This document shows positions 16,108-25,416 of a DNA stretch of 64,000 nucleotides, piece by piece. This stretch comes from Microbacterium helvum. GTDB taxonomy: Bacteria; Actinomycetota; Actinomycetes; Actinomycetales; Microbacteriaceae. Under the pieces are notes generated by a model. That model saw only the letters and a program-made list of their open reading frames with translations. It made no database searches and was not told the origin of the DNA. The stretch is taken from the NCBI RefSeq assembly GCF_014779795.1, contig NZ_JACXZS010000008.1:138778-202777 (forward strand), written 5' to 3'. Every line of letters starts with the position of its first letter. The stretch's first letter is position 1. The position numbers and the translations under genes were made by a program.

Positions 16108-17430
16108 TCAGGCCTCCGGCCCGCCCGTGACCTGCCGGGCGGTGTCGGCCGGTGCGCGCTGCGCCCGGCTCAGCAGGACGAACGGGACGGCGACGGCCGT
16201 GATCACGCCGCTCCAGATCATCGACGTGCCGTAGCCGCCGACATCAGCGGCGCGTCCCAGGGTGGGCTGGAAGACGACACCGCCGGCGGAGCCCATCAGC
16301 GAGTCGAACGACAGCACGGTCGCCCGCTGCTTCGACGGGATCATGTCGTTGAGGTAGGCGCGATGCACCGGGTCGTCGAGCGCCGACGCGATTCCCCACA
16401 GCGCCACCAGCGCGACGGCGACCCAGAAGTCACGAACGAGTCCGAGCCCGATCAGCACGGCAGCGCTCGCCACCGTGGCGAGCAGGATCACCGACGTGCG
16501 CCGGCGGAACAGCGCGCGCACCTTGGGGGCGAGCGCGCCGCCCACGATGGCCGCACCCGAGAGCAGGGCGGCCGCGAGACCGGCGATCGAGTACGCCTCC
16601 TCGTCGCCCCACAGCTCAAGCAGGTACGGCTGCAGCGCGTAGAACACATAGATGCCGACGCCCGCGGTGAAGGGGCTCGTGAGCATGAACCACCGCACCG
16701 GCGGGTCGCCGAGCCCGTACCGGATGGAGGCGCGCAGCACCGTCCGCGTGGCGCGCAGCGGACCCTCGCTGCGATCGGGCGTGAAGCCGAGGTCGTGCAT
16801 GAGCAGGACCGCGACGATCACCATCAGCACGAAGATGCCGCCGCGAATGAGGAACGGCACGCCGAGGTCGGTGGCCTGCGCGATGACACCGCCGAGCACC
16901 GAGCCCGACAGCATCGCGATGCCGCCGACGATCTGCGCGCGGCCGAACACGGTCTCCAGGCTGCCTTCGTACCCCGTGGCCTTGAGAGCATCGACGAGCC
17001 ACGCGTCGACCGCGCCCGAGAAGAAGGTGAACCCCAGCCCGAGCAGCACCGAGACCACCGCCCACGCCCAGAACGGGGAGTGCCAGAGCCACAGCATCCA
17101 ATACAGAACCGTCGTCGTCGCGAGCGTGACCGTGCCGAGCAGGTAGGACGCGCGTCGTCCGACGGTGTCGGCGACGACGCCCGTCGGAATCTCGAAGACG
17201 AGCATGCCGGCGGTGAAGAACGCGTTCGCCGAGAACGCTTCGAGGTTCGTCAGTCCGGCATCGAGCAGGAACAGCGTGTTGATGCCCCAGATGAACGACG
17301 CCGCGACCGTGTTGCCGAGCATCAGCGCGTAGTACGTGCCCTGCACGCGCCGCGGCGTCGGCACCGAGCGCACGGCGTTGTTCCTCGACACGGCGGAACC
17401 GTCTCTTCCCGGCGGGAACGTCGACGACAC
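16108..17430 (-). CDS. MFS transporter
   Basis: A 440-residue major-facilitator protein with about 12 helices. The loop 2-3 signature region reads FEIPTGVVADTVGRRASYLLG, with the usual G-x-x-x-D-x-x-G-R-R pattern, which supports proton-coupled transport. The family resembles drug or sugar exporters; no substrate is deducible. It probably starts at the GTG 17430, which lies just after a TACTGT box. It is downstream of, and on the same strand as, the DHA2 exporter but 47 bases away, so co-transcription is possible. Confidence 0.87.
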   Translation of the reverse strand: MSSTFPPGRDGSAVSRNNAVRSVPTPRRVQGTYYALMLGNTVAASFIWGINTLFLLDAGLTNLEAFSANAFFTAGMLVFEIPTGVVADTVGRRASYLLGTVTLATTTVLYWMLWLWHSPFWAWAVVSVLLGLGFTFFSGAVDAWLVDALKATGYEGSLETVFGRAQIVGGIAMLSGSVLGGVIAQATDLGVPFLIRGGIFVLMVIVAVLLMHDLGFTPDRSEGPLRATRTVLRASIRYGLGDPPVRWFMLTSPFTAGVGIYVFYALQPYLLELWGDEEAYSIAGLAAALLSGAAIVGGALAPKVRALFRRRTSVILLATVASAAVLIGLGLVRDFWVAVALVALWGIASALDDPVHRAYLNDMIPSKQRATVLSFDSLMGSAGGVVFQPTLGRAADVGGYGTSMIWSGVITAVAVPFVLLSRAQRAPADTARQVTGGPEA

Positions 17431-17477
17431 CGCGACAGTAGCCCGGTGCGCCGCCGGCGTCTACGGCATCCGCTGTC

Positions 17478-18908
17478 TTATTTGAGGGTGGTGGATGCCG
17501 CCACCGCAGGTTGCTTGACGGTCGCGGGCAGTGCGAAGCAGACGCCGATCGCCACGACCGTGAAGCCGACCGCCCACCAGAACGCCACGTCGAACCCGGT
17601 CGCGAGGCCGGCGATACCGGTCGCGCCGCGCGTGGTGGCCTCGAGGATCACCGCGAGGATCGCCGTGCCGAACGCGCCGCCGATCTGCTGCGCGAGGCGT
17701 GTGATGATGCTGGCGTGCGGCACCTCGTCGCGTTCCAGACCGACGAACGCGACCGACATCACCGGGATCATGACGGCGCCCATGCCGAAGCCGCGCACGA
17801 GCAGCGTGATCATCAGCCAGATCTCGTTCGTCGTGCCGTCCGACAGCGCGAACGGGATCGTCGCGAGACCCATGACGATGAACCCCGCGATCGCCACCGC
17901 CCGCGCTCCGAGCGAGTCCGTCAGGCGGCCGGCGAGCGTGCGGCTGAGCAGCGCGCCGACGCCCTGCGGGATCAGCAGGAGCGCGGCGGTGAGCACGTCG
18001 GTGTCTCGCACGATCTGGAAGTACAGCGGCAGCAGCAGCATCGATCCGTACAGTGAGGCGCCCGAGAGGAAGAGAACGGCGGAGGATGCTGCCACCGGCC
18101 GCCGCCGGAGCAGTCCGACGTCGATGAGGGCGGTCTTCGGTCGTCGGACCTGCGTGAAGGCGAACGCCGCCATCAGGACGAGACCGGCGACGAGGGGGAG
18201 CCACACGTCGGCGCGGGCGAAGCCGCCGTCCTGGCTGACGTTCGAGAGGCCGTAGAGGACGCCGACGAGCGCCGGGGAGACGAGCACCAGCCCGACCCAG
18301 TCCAGCACGGGGCGGCCGCGCGGCGGGTCGTCGGGAAGGAACCGCCAGGCGAGCGCGAGGCCGATGAGGCAGAACGGGACGTTGATCCAGAAGATCCAGT
18401 GCCAGTCGAGCCAGTTGAGGATGAGGCCCCCCAGGACCGGGCCGAGGATGGGGCCGAGCGCGGCCGGGAGGCTGACCATCGCCATGAGGCGTCCGAGGCC
18501 GGCGCCGGCGGGAACCTGCTGGATCGCGAGGGTCGCCATCAGCGGCATCATGAGTCCGCCGCCGATGCCCTGGATCACGCGGAAGGTGATGAGGCTCGGG
18601 GCATCCCACGCGAGACTGCACGCGATCGAGGCGAGCAGGAAGATCGTGAGCGCGATCATCCAGAGCCGCTTGCCGCCCAGGCGCGCCTGCGCCCAGCCGA
18701 CGATCGGGATGGCGACGCCGAGGGCGAGCAGGTAGGCCGTCGTGACCCACTGGATCGTGCTCACCGGGACGTTGAGGTCGGTGGCGAGCGTCGCCAGCGC
18801 GATGCTCATGATCGTGCTGTCGAAGATGACGGCGAGGCCGCCGGCGACGAGCACGAGCGCCGAGATGACGGCGCTGCGCGGCACGGCGGGTGCGGTGGTG
18901 GTGGTCAT
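17478..18908 (-). CDS. DHA2-family (14-helix) multidrug MFS exporter
   Basis: A 476-residue EmrB/QacA-type proton antiporter. It shows the motifs FDSTIMSIALATLATDL (motif D1-like), GWAQARLGGKRLWM (motif A) and GPILGPVLGGLILNW (motif C, typical of exporters). It is divergent from a TetR gene, and the 73-base space between them contains two matching inverted repeats, so expression is very probably induced by a drug-like ligand of that repressor. GAGGAGT precedes the ATG. Confidence 0.92.
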   Translation of the reverse strand: MTTTTAPAVPRSAVISALVLVAGGLAVIFDSTIMSIALATLATDLNVPVSTIQWVTTAYLLALGVAIPIVGWAQARLGGKRLWMIALTIFLLASIACSLAWDAPSLITFRVIQGIGGGLMMPLMATLAIQQVPAGAGLGRLMAMVSLPAALGPILGPVLGGLILNWLDWHWIFWINVPFCLIGLALAWRFLPDDPPRGRPVLDWVGLVLVSPALVGVLYGLSNVSQDGGFARADVWLPLVAGLVLMAAFAFTQVRRPKTALIDVGLLRRRPVAASSAVLFLSGASLYGSMLLLPLYFQIVRDTDVLTAALLLIPQGVGALLSRTLAGRLTDSLGARAVAIAGFIVMGLATIPFALSDGTTNEIWLMITLLVRGFGMGAVMIPVMSVAFVGLERDEVPHASIITRLAQQIGGAFGTAILAVILEATTRGATGIAGLATGFDVAFWWAVGFTVVAIGVCFALPATVKQPAVAASTTLK

Positions 18909-18924
18909 GCGGACTCCTCGAAAT

Positions 18925-18944
18925 AAGATACAGATGTGTATCTT
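18925..18944. promoter_or_regulatory. TetR operator 1
   Basis: A 20-base imperfect palindrome (AAGATACAGATGTGTATCTT; two mismatches near the centre), 17 bases upstream of the efflux-gene start codon. Its left half AAGATACA recurs in the second site at 18971. Confidence 0.75.
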
Positions 18945-18970
18945 CGTGGCCGAGTGTACGCCGCTCGGAT

Positions 18971-18990
18971 AAGATACACAAATGGATCTT
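18971..18990. promoter_or_regulatory. TetR operator 2, overlapping the regulator's own start codon
   Basis: AAGATACACAAATGGATCTT resembles operator 1 and lies 46 bases away. It contains the ATG of the tetR gene (18982) and follows a TAAGAT -10-like box, so repressor binding would block its own leaderless transcript. Confidence 0.7.
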
Positions 18991-19581
18991 GAGCAGCCGG
19001 CGAAGCGACGTCGAGGGCAGGAGCTCGAAGAGGCGATCCTCGCTGCCGGCTGGGGGCAGCTGGTCGACGGTGGCTATCACGCGTTCACGATCGACGCGGT
19101 CGCCGAGAAGGCCGAGACGAGTCGGTCGGTGATCTATCGCCGCTGGCCCGACCGCGATTCACTGCTCGACGCGACGCTCACGTACGGCCTGAACCGCGAC
19201 CGCATGGACCCGCCCGACACGGGAAGCCTGCGCGGCGACATGATCGAGTCGCTGCGGCACTCGAACCTGTCACGCGCAGAGCTGGCGCCGCTGATGAGCG
19301 TGTTCATGGGCGCGTACTACGCCGACTCCGGCCGCACGTTCGCCGACGTGCGCGAGCGTGCACTGGGCGCACGGGCAGGGGGAGCGCTCGACACGATCCT
19401 CGCCCGGGCGGTGGAACGGGGCGAGGCCGACCCCGCGAAGCTGACGCGTCGAGTTCGGTCGGTCGCGGTGGACCTGTACCGGCACGATCTGCTGATGAAC
19501 GCGGTGCCATTGTCGGACGAGGCGATCGTCGAGATCGTGGATGAGGTGTTCCTGCCGCTGGTGAGGCCTGACGCCCTATGA
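18982..19581 (+). CDS. TetR/AcrR-family repressor of the divergent exporter
   Basis: A 199-residue regulator. N-terminal helix-turn-helix residues about 14-60 (ILAAGWGQLVDGGYHAFTID, then AVAEKAETSRSVIYRRWPDR) are followed by an all-helical ligand domain of the TetR_C type. The ATG sits inside operator 2 and 8 bases after a TAAGAT box, indicating a leaderless, autoregulated transcript. Divergent placement beside the DHA2 exporter makes control of drug efflux the obvious role. Confidence 0.92.
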   Translation: MDLEQPAKRRRGQELEEAILAAGWGQLVDGGYHAFTIDAVAEKAETSRSVIYRRWPDRDSLLDATLTYGLNRDRMDPPDTGSLRGDMIESLRHSNLSRAELAPLMSVFMGAYYADSGRTFADVRERALGARAGGALDTILARAVERGEADPAKLTRRVRSVAVDLYRHDLLMNAVPLSDEAIVEIVDEVFLPLVRPDAL

Positions 19582-20045
19582 CGCATGCTGCCCGGCGATG
19601 AACGGTTGCTCGGTAGCCACTCCTCGATGGATACGATGACACCGGGGTCGGTGGGCAGCACCTTGGGGGGCGAATCGGTTGACTTCACCGGTGGGCTGAT
19701 CACGAACTTCTCGAAGCTCCAGTTGATGCGCCTGGCCTTGCCGTCGACGCCGTCGCTAACGCCACGGCTCGGGCGGCCAGAGCTGCGAGATCGATCGGGT
19801 CGGGGGCTTCTGCCAGACGCGAACCCACACCGAGTGTGGGTGTGTCCTATCGCACGTGCTCTCGTCCGGTCGCGGTGTCGGCCCCGCGGGCCGGGATGAG
19901 CGGCACGTCCGGGGCGAGGGCGCGATAGCCCGTATCGATGAGTGTGCGGTAGTGGTCGCGCAGCCTGCGGGCACCGTGCCCACGGCATCCGGCTCGAAGG
20001 CGGTCACTAACGCGCTTCCGGACTGCTGCCCTACTGCGTCTGGGC
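19582..20045. other. 464-base gap with degenerate coding-like fragments
   Basis: There is no intact gene. On the minus strand one frame (about 19590-19757) reads INWSFEKFVISPPVKSTD and then PTDPGVIVSIEEWLP, weakly reminiscent of the C-terminus of a glutathione-peroxidase-type thioredoxin fold. Another frame (about 19855-19985) reads LRDHYRTLIDTGYRALAPDV before a stop and matches nothing I know. A hairpin ACCCACAC-CGA-GTGTGGGT sits at 19823-19841. The gap marks the left edge of the 20-44 kb gene block. Confidence 0.4.
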
Positions 20046-20843
20046 CTACCAGGCGGTCCAGCCGCCGTCGATCGGCAGCTGAATTCCGGTGACGAAGCTC
20101 GCTGAGGGCGAAGAGAGGAAGACGACCGCGCTGGCGATCTCGCTCGGGTTGCCTACTCGGCCAAGCGGGACACGGGAGGCGAGGCGTTCGACGAAGTGCG
20201 CCTGGGCTCCCTGCCCCTCAGGGTTGGGGAACGGGCCCGGGATGATGGCGTTGACCGTGATGCCGTGCTTCGCGAGGCGGACCGCTTGATAGCGAACCAG
20301 CTGGCCCACCCCGGCCTTGGCCATGCCGTACTCCACCGGGTTGATTGGGATTTCGGTGGGATAGTTCGACGGGTCTGGGCTCACGACGCCGTACATCGAG
20401 CCGAACTGGATGATCCGGCCGCCGTGGCCCGCCGGCAGGGAGAGCATCGCCCGCTCTGCCGCGCGGCCGAACCAGAAGGCTCCCTGGAGGGTGATCGCCA
20501 GCCCGGCGGTCAGGCCCGGGCCGTCGAGCTCCTCGTACGTTAAGCCGGAATGCGTCGCGCACAGGTTCACGGCGATATCGAGCCTGCCGTGCCGCTGCAC
20601 GATGTCGGCGGCCCGTCGGTCCGGACCGTCGGGATCGGCCACATCGAGCTCGGCGGCTTCCGCGAGCAGTCCGTCGGCGACCAGACTGTCGGCGACGCGC
20701 TCGGCCTCGGCGAGCCTCCGGTCGGCGACAATCACGTGCGCGCCGTGCTCGGCGAGCGCCCGCGCGACCTCCGTGCCGAGCAGCCCGCCACCGCCGGCGA
20801 CCCAGGCCACGCGATCTGTCAGATCGAAGCGATGGGGATTCAT
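20046..20843 (-). CDS. Short-chain dehydrogenase/reductase
   Basis: A 265-residue classical SDR. The cofactor loop is VAGGGGLLGTEVARAL (TGxxxGxG variant), DVAD follows, and the catalytic residues are S149 (QFGSMYG), Y172 and K176 (VEYGMAKAG). The C-terminus GIQLPIDGGWTAW is typical of sugar and polyol dehydrogenases. The NAD/NADP choice cannot be settled; an aspartate at the end of beta-2 (VIVADRR) favours NAD. It is the last gene of the leftward arm and overlaps the aldo/keto reductase stop by four bases, with AAGGAG before its ATG. Confidence 0.9.
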   Translation of the reverse strand: MNPHRFDLTDRVAWVAGGGGLLGTEVARALAEHGAHVIVADRRLAEAERVADSLVADGLLAEAAELDVADPDGPDRRAADIVQRHGRLDIAVNLCATHSGLTYEELDGPGLTAGLAITLQGAFWFGRAAERAMLSLPAGHGGRIIQFGSMYGVVSPDPSNYPTEIPINPVEYGMAKAGVGQLVRYQAVRLAKHGITVNAIIPGPFPNPEGQGAQAHFVERLASRVPLGRVGNPSEIASAVVFLSSPSASFVTGIQLPIDGGWTAW

Positions 20844-21790
20844 GTCGTCTCCTTCGACATCTGCGGCCAGAGGGCCGGGTTGATCAGGTTCGGCGATCCG
20901 CCAGGCAGGGCGCGGATCACCTGCTCGCATTCATCGCAGCTCAGGGGCGGCCTCGCGCACTCGTCCACAACGTCGGTCAATTGCTGCGCGGAGCGGATGC
21001 CGACGACGACGGCGTCGATCCACGGCTGGGCGAGCGCGTAGCCGATGCAGAGACCGGCGGGCATCCGGCCTGTCTCCGCCGAGAGGATCGAGAGAGCGAC
21101 GGACACGGCGGTCGCCGTCGGCTCGGTTCCGTCCGGCCACATGCCTGGCTCCGGATGGAGCAGCAGCCCCTGCAGGAACACCGATCGCGCGACGATCGTG
21201 ACGTCCGGCCGGGCCGCGAGCGCCGCCTGTACGTCGGGGCGCAGCCAGCGCCTGTCGAGCAGGTTGAAGGGGAGTTGGACGTGGCCGAGGTCGGGTACGG
21301 CCAGTGCGGCGATCAGTTCATCGGGGTCCGACGCGGAGACGCCCCACATCCCGATGAGGCCGCTCTCGTGTGCGGCACGCAACGTGCCGACGGCAGCGCC
21401 GTCGGCACGTGTGAGATCCTCCGCGCGGTGCAGCAGGACGACCTCGACGCGCTCCGCGCGCAACGCCGCCAGGGATTCTGCCAGGCTCAGACGAGTGGAT
21501 GCCGCGACTCGGCCGGGTTCGTCGCCCGCGAGCGGTCGGATCTTGGTGACGATCGGCAGGTCACGCGCGACGCCGGCTTTGCGGGCCGCCCCGACGCTCG
21601 CCTCACTGTCGCCGTATGCGCGGGCGGTGTCGACCGCAGCGCAGCGCGACCCGACGGCCCTCGTGAGGATCTCTTGCACCTCGGACTCCGTCGGGGCTGG
21701 CCTGCCGCTGCGTCCGTAACTCTGACCGAGCTGGGCGGCGCCGACGACGAGGCGCGATGCCGGACGAGAAGCCCCACCGGCTCCGGCCAT
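20840..21790 (-). CDS. Aldo/keto reductase
   Basis: A 316-residue AKR with the catalytic tetrad D54, Y59 (VDTARAYGDSE), K83 (TKIRP) and H121 (VVLLHRAEDL). It resembles the aldose-dehydrogenase-like branch, which oxidises or reduces sugar carbonyls with NAD(P). The alternative upstream frame continues into the neighbouring gene's antisense and is rejected; MAGAGG at 21790 is the first sensible start. It overlaps the SDR gene by four bases, suggesting the two redox enzymes act on the same compound. Confidence 0.88.
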   Translation of the reverse strand: MAGAGGASRPASRLVVGAAQLGQSYGRSGRPAPTESEVQEILTRAVGSRCAAVDTARAYGDSEASVGAARKAGVARDLPIVTKIRPLAGDEPGRVAASTRLSLAESLAALRAERVEVVLLHRAEDLTRADGAAVGTLRAAHESGLIGMWGVSASDPDELIAALAVPDLGHVQLPFNLLDRRWLRPDVQAALAARPDVTIVARSVFLQGLLLHPEPGMWPDGTEPTATAVSVALSILSAETGRMPAGLCIGYALAQPWIDAVVVGIRSAQQLTDVVDECARPPLSCDECEQVIRALPGGSPNLINPALWPQMSKETT

Positions 21791-21860
21791 GATGCGTGTT
21801 CCGTTCTCTCTCGGCAGCGGGGCCAGCGGTGACGATGAACGCCGGGCCCGTCGAGTCCGC

Positions 21861-24449
21861 TCAGTGGATGACGGTGACCGTGAGGGGCGTGCTCTCGGTC
21901 GCGCCGGCCGCGTTGCGGAACTCCACCGTGTAGACGTACGTTCCCGGCTGCTTGCCGGTGACGTCGAACGTGGCGACTTGGGGCGAGGGGCTGGCGGCCG
22001 TGAGGTCGCCGGATGCGACATCGATCCCGTTCTCGCGGAATACGTAGGAGGTGGCATTCGTGCCCCACCAGAGGTTCGCGGTGACGGTGTACGTGCCGTC
22101 GCCGTCCTTGTTGGGCGCGCTGAGCACAGGGCGTGCCGGGTTCGCGTCCGAGACCTCGACGGTGACGGGAGTGAGCTTGGAGGATCCCTTCGAGTTGATG
22201 AGCTCCCCCGTGAACTCGTAGCGGCCGTTCGGCAGGCCGGTGACGTCGACGATCGCCTCCTGCGCCGACGGAGATCCGGGCTCGAGCTCCTTCACTGCCA
22301 CGAGGTTGCCGTTCCGGTACAGACGCCAGAGGCTCGCGTTCTCGCCCCACCACAGGTGCATCGAGATCTGGAAGGTCCCGTCGCTGAGCCCGGTGTCCCA
22401 CCCCTCGTTCGACTGGAGCACACCGGCCGCCGGCGGTGCCGACGCGTGGTCGTCAGGCCGGTAGTCGCTCGCGGACGTGAACACGGCCGTGAGCGTGCGC
22501 GCCGTCACGTTGTAGCCCAGCGTGATGAACTTCCCCGGCTCGATCTCGACGCTCGACGGGTTGCCCTGATCGCCATTGCCGGAATCGTAGATCGGCAGTG
22601 CATCCGCTGCGTAGCCGTCCCAATCGAAATCAGGGTTCTCGATGAGCACGCCCTGCGTCGGGCGCCCCGCCAGTTCGGGATTGCCGTACGTCAGAAGCAC
22701 CTGGCCGGCCTGCGTGAGCAGCTGGTGGTGAGACTGAGCGGGCAGGTCGGTGACGACGGCTCCGGTCCACGTGTGTCCGTCGTCGAAGGATCTCGTGAGG
22801 TAGGCCCGGATCGGTGAGGATGTCGACCGGATCAGCGCGACGATCTCCCCCGACGGCAACACCGTGAGGTTCGGCTCCTGGAAGGCGATGCGCGTGTCCT
22901 GCGCGAGGACGACGGTGTGGGGGTCCCAGGTGAGCCCGCCGTCCGTGCTGCGCACGATCGCCGCATGCTCCGGGGTGCGGTCGGCCGTCCCGTAGATCGG
23001 CGCGAGCAGGTCGCCGTTCGCCAGCTCCACGATGGGTCCGTGGCTCGCCGCCCACCCCTCGGCGCGGCTACTCGCGCTGCTCAGGTCGTTCGAGACGAAG
23101 ATCGGGTCCGACCAGGTTGCGCCGCCGTCTGTGGATCGCACGAGGAAGGGCTGCACGACGGTCGGCGCCGTCCAGTTGTAGTCGAAGTAGGTGAGCAGGA
23201 TGGTGCCGTCCCGCAGTTGTACGAGCTTCGGGTCGCGCGCGTCGTCGGCGACATCCACCACGACGGTCGAGGTCGACCACGTCTCACCGTCGTCGCCCGA
23301 CGTCGTGATCAGGATGTCGCCGCTGGGCGCCGTGTGCCCGGAGGCCTGATAGTACGCGACGAGCAGCCGTCCGTCCTCGAGCCTGATGACGTCGGGGAAG
23401 CGGATCTGCAGGTTCTGCGGTGCGGTCGCGACGGTCACCTCACGATGTGCCCGGACGGAGACATACTGCTCGACCGCCGAGGCGGTTCCGGCCGCATCTG
23501 TGACGACCGTGCGGAGAACTCCGCTGACCGTGTCGGGGAAGATGTACGTGATGGATGCCGTCACCCACCCGACGCCGTCGGGCGCGCTCAAGGTCACCGG
23601 AAGCTGCGAGCCCATCCAGGTTGTCACCACCGAATAGTCGGCGGCGTCCGCTCCCTCCGCGACGCGGAATCGCGCGATCGGAGCATCCACGACCTCGATG
23701 CCCTTCACGGCGCCGGTGAACAGCGGCTCGACAGGAACGCCGGCGAAGGCGTCGTCGGACAGCGTGCCCGCGACCGCCAGGTCGTCCACATAAAAGTCGA
23801 CGCCCACTGCGGCCGTGCCGGCGGAGGCGAAGTAGACGTCCCCCATCGCGGTCGGTGCCGCGACTCGGACCGTCGTCTGGAAGCGCATCCCGTTCACGAT
23901 GAGCTCGGCGTGGTCGAGCGTGGCATTGATGGTCACGTCTTGCCACACGCCGAGATCAGCCCCGCCGGGAACGGAGGCGAAAGTCACCCAGGCGGAGCCG
24001 TTGTAGGCCTGAACGCGCAGGTTCGGTCCGTCTTTGGCGAAGACGAAGCGCCACGCGCCGTTGCCGTTTCCTCCGGGCCCGGCCATGAGGGCGACGATCA
24101 TGCTGTTCGCCAGCTGCGCGGGCGCGATCCTGAACGACACCGAGCGCTCGGTGGCCGTCGGGTACGTGCATTGGGTGCGCGTCTGAGCGGTCGTGGTCTG
24201 GTCGTTCAGACGCAGTGCCCGGTTCGACTCGGCGGCTCCGCCGAAGGAGGCGTCGGCGATCGTGACGTCGCCGACGCTCACGCAGCCTGTCGGCGGCGCG
24301 CCGAGTGTCTCCGTGTCGAAGCTGCGGACCAGCTCGGCTGCGGGTGCGGCGGCAGCGAGCGTCGCCGGTGCGGCTGCGAGCGCGAGGCCGATCGCGGCTG
24401 CCGCCGCGACGGTTCGCAGCCGCCAGGTGCGTGCGGTCTGGGGTTCCAT
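21861..24449 (-). CDS. Secreted Asp-box (sialidase-like) protein with two chitinase-N-type Ig domains
   Basis: An 862-residue exported protein. Residues 1-38 are a signal peptide. About 40-230 form a LamG/concanavalin-like domain closely related to the one in the protein at 26581, and about 240-335 an Ig-like linker. A six-bladed propeller of the sialidase/BNR superfamily follows, with Asp boxes at 384-391, 439-446, 501-508 and 554-561 (S-x-D-G-G-x-T-W type), RFPD at 350-353, and EPNLTVLPSGE. The C-terminus has two repeats with HLWWGENAS and NLWWGTNAT, the pattern of chitinase N-terminal Ig domains that contact polysaccharide. It probably cleaves or binds an extracellular glycan. True sialidase activity is not shown, because the arginine triad cannot be assigned by eye. 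Confidence 0.85.
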   Translation of the reverse strand: MEPQTARTWRLRTVAAAAAIGLALAAAPATLAAAAPAAELVRSFDTETLGAPPTGCVSVGDVTIADASFGGAAESNRALRLNDQTTTAQTRTQCTYPTATERSVSFRIAPAQLANSMIVALMAGPGGNGNGAWRFVFAKDGPNLRVQAYNGSAWVTFASVPGGADLGVWQDVTINATLDHAELIVNGMRFQTTVRVAAPTAMGDVYFASAGTAAVGVDFYVDDLAVAGTLSDDAFAGVPVEPLFTGAVKGIEVVDAPIARFRVAEGADAADYSVVTTWMGSQLPVTLSAPDGVGWVTASITYIFPDTVSGVLRTVVTDAAGTASAVEQYVSVRAHREVTVATAPQNLQIRFPDVIRLEDGRLLVAYYQASGHTAPSGDILITTSGDDGETWSTSTVVVDVADDARDPKLVQLRDGTILLTYFDYNWTAPTVVQPFLVRSTDGGATWSDPIFVSNDLSSASSRAEGWAASHGPIVELANGDLLAPIYGTADRTPEHAAIVRSTDGGLTWDPHTVVLAQDTRIAFQEPNLTVLPSGEIVALIRSTSSPIRAYLTRSFDDGHTWTGAVVTDLPAQSHHQLLTQAGQVLLTYGNPELAGRPTQGVLIENPDFDWDGYAADALPIYDSGNGDQGNPSSVEIEPGKFITLGYNVTARTLTAVFTSASDYRPDDHASAPPAAGVLQSNEGWDTGLSDGTFQISMHLWWGENASLWRLYRNGNLVAVKELEPGSPSAQEAIVDVTGLPNGRYEFTGELINSKGSSKLTPVTVEVSDANPARPVLSAPNKDGDGTYTVTANLWWGTNATSYVFRENGIDVASGDLTAASPSPQVATFDVTGKQPGTYVYTVEFRNAAGATESTPLTVTVIH

Positions 24450-24564
24450 CGACTGCTCCTTCTCTTCAAGCGGCGGCCGGCATCGCTGCGCGGTCGAGGT
24501 GTCTGTCTGCGACGAGTGGCGTCAATGCCGGCCGAGGTCCGTCCACGGCCGGCACTCATCGGGG

Positions 24565-25416
24565 TCAGTCGGTGCGCACCGGGAAGGCCGCGCGCAGATC
24601 CAGTTGTGAGTACGTGACGTGCCGGGTGAGCGGGTCGGCGGCACGAGCCGCTTCGGTGACGGTCAGCAGAGCGTGGGTCTCGCTGTTGAGCCGCACGAAG
24701 CCCTCCGCGAAGTTCACGCCGGCCGAGCGGCCGAACTCGCCGTTCGCCGACTCGATGAGCTTGCGTGCGAACAGGCCGGAGTAGCCCTGGCTGTCGAAGC
24801 AGTCCATCGCGGCGACCTTGCGGCCGACGACGGGCGTGATGTCGACGAAGTAGTCGTTCCGCACGCCGTAGTGGGTGAGCGCGTCGTTGGCCGTCGCCTG
24901 CAGGGCCGTGAAGAAGACCTGCTTGATGGTGGTCTCGGCGCGGCCGTCGAGGTTCTGCAGGTAGCTGCCCGCCCGCGCGATCGCCGCCAGCGCCATCGTG
25001 CTGATCACGGTGTGCGGGTCGGTGGCCATGACCGGGTTCTTCGGGTAGTCGCAGACGATGACATCCGGCTGCTCGCGGGCGATCTGCTCCGCGATCTCTT
25101 CGACGATGTCTTCGTTCACCGCCGCCAGGGTGTCGTCATGGTCGAGGGTGACGAGCTTCTGGATGCCGATGTACTCGGCGGCACGCTCCAGCTCGTGCTT
25201 CTTGTGGTCGACGATCTCGGTGAGGCCCGCGTCGACGATCTCCTGCGCCCGGTCCGCCTTGCGCCACTCCTCCGCGTAGCGGTTGGCGTGGATACGACCG
25301 CCGTGCGTCACCAGCAATGCGGTGATCTCGTCGCCGGCGTCCGCGTGCCGGGCGAGAGTGCCGCCGCAATTGGTGATCGTGTCGGCGGGATGGGCGTAGA
25401 TCGTGAGGATCTTCAT
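24565..25416 (-). CDS. PIG-L family N-deacetylase
   Basis: A 283-residue LmbE/PIG-L-type enzyme. It opens MKILTIYAHPADTITNCGGT, with zinc ligands H9 and D12 of the AHPxD motif, and H135 (ATDPHTVIST) is a candidate third ligand. The family removes N-acyl (usually acetyl) groups from amino sugars or their conjugates, as in mycothiol and GPI synthesis. The usual HPDH segment is altered here, so the substrate may differ. The start overlaps the preceding alcohol dehydrogenase by four bases. It is probably cytoplasmic, acting on an imported amino-sugar product (inference). Confidence 0.87.
   Translation of the reverse strand: MKILTIYAHPADTITNCGGTLARHADAGDEITALLVTHGGRIHANRYAEEWRKADRAQEIVDAGLTEIVDHKKHELERAAEYIGIQKLVTLDHDDTLAAVNEDIVEEIAEQIAREQPDVIVCDYPKNPVMATDPHTVISTMALAAIARAGSYLQNLDGRAETTIKQVFFTALQATANDALTHYGVRNDYFVDITPVVGRKVAAMDCFDSQGYSGLFARKLIESANGEFGRSAGVNFAEGFVRLNSETHALLTVTEAARAADPLTRHVTYSQLDLRAAFPVRTD

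Noticed and set aside
19590..19757. Intact glutathione-peroxidase gene
   Set aside because: Only a short C-terminal-like stretch is present, without the active-site region, and the frame runs into the tetR gene; kept only as a possible remnant.
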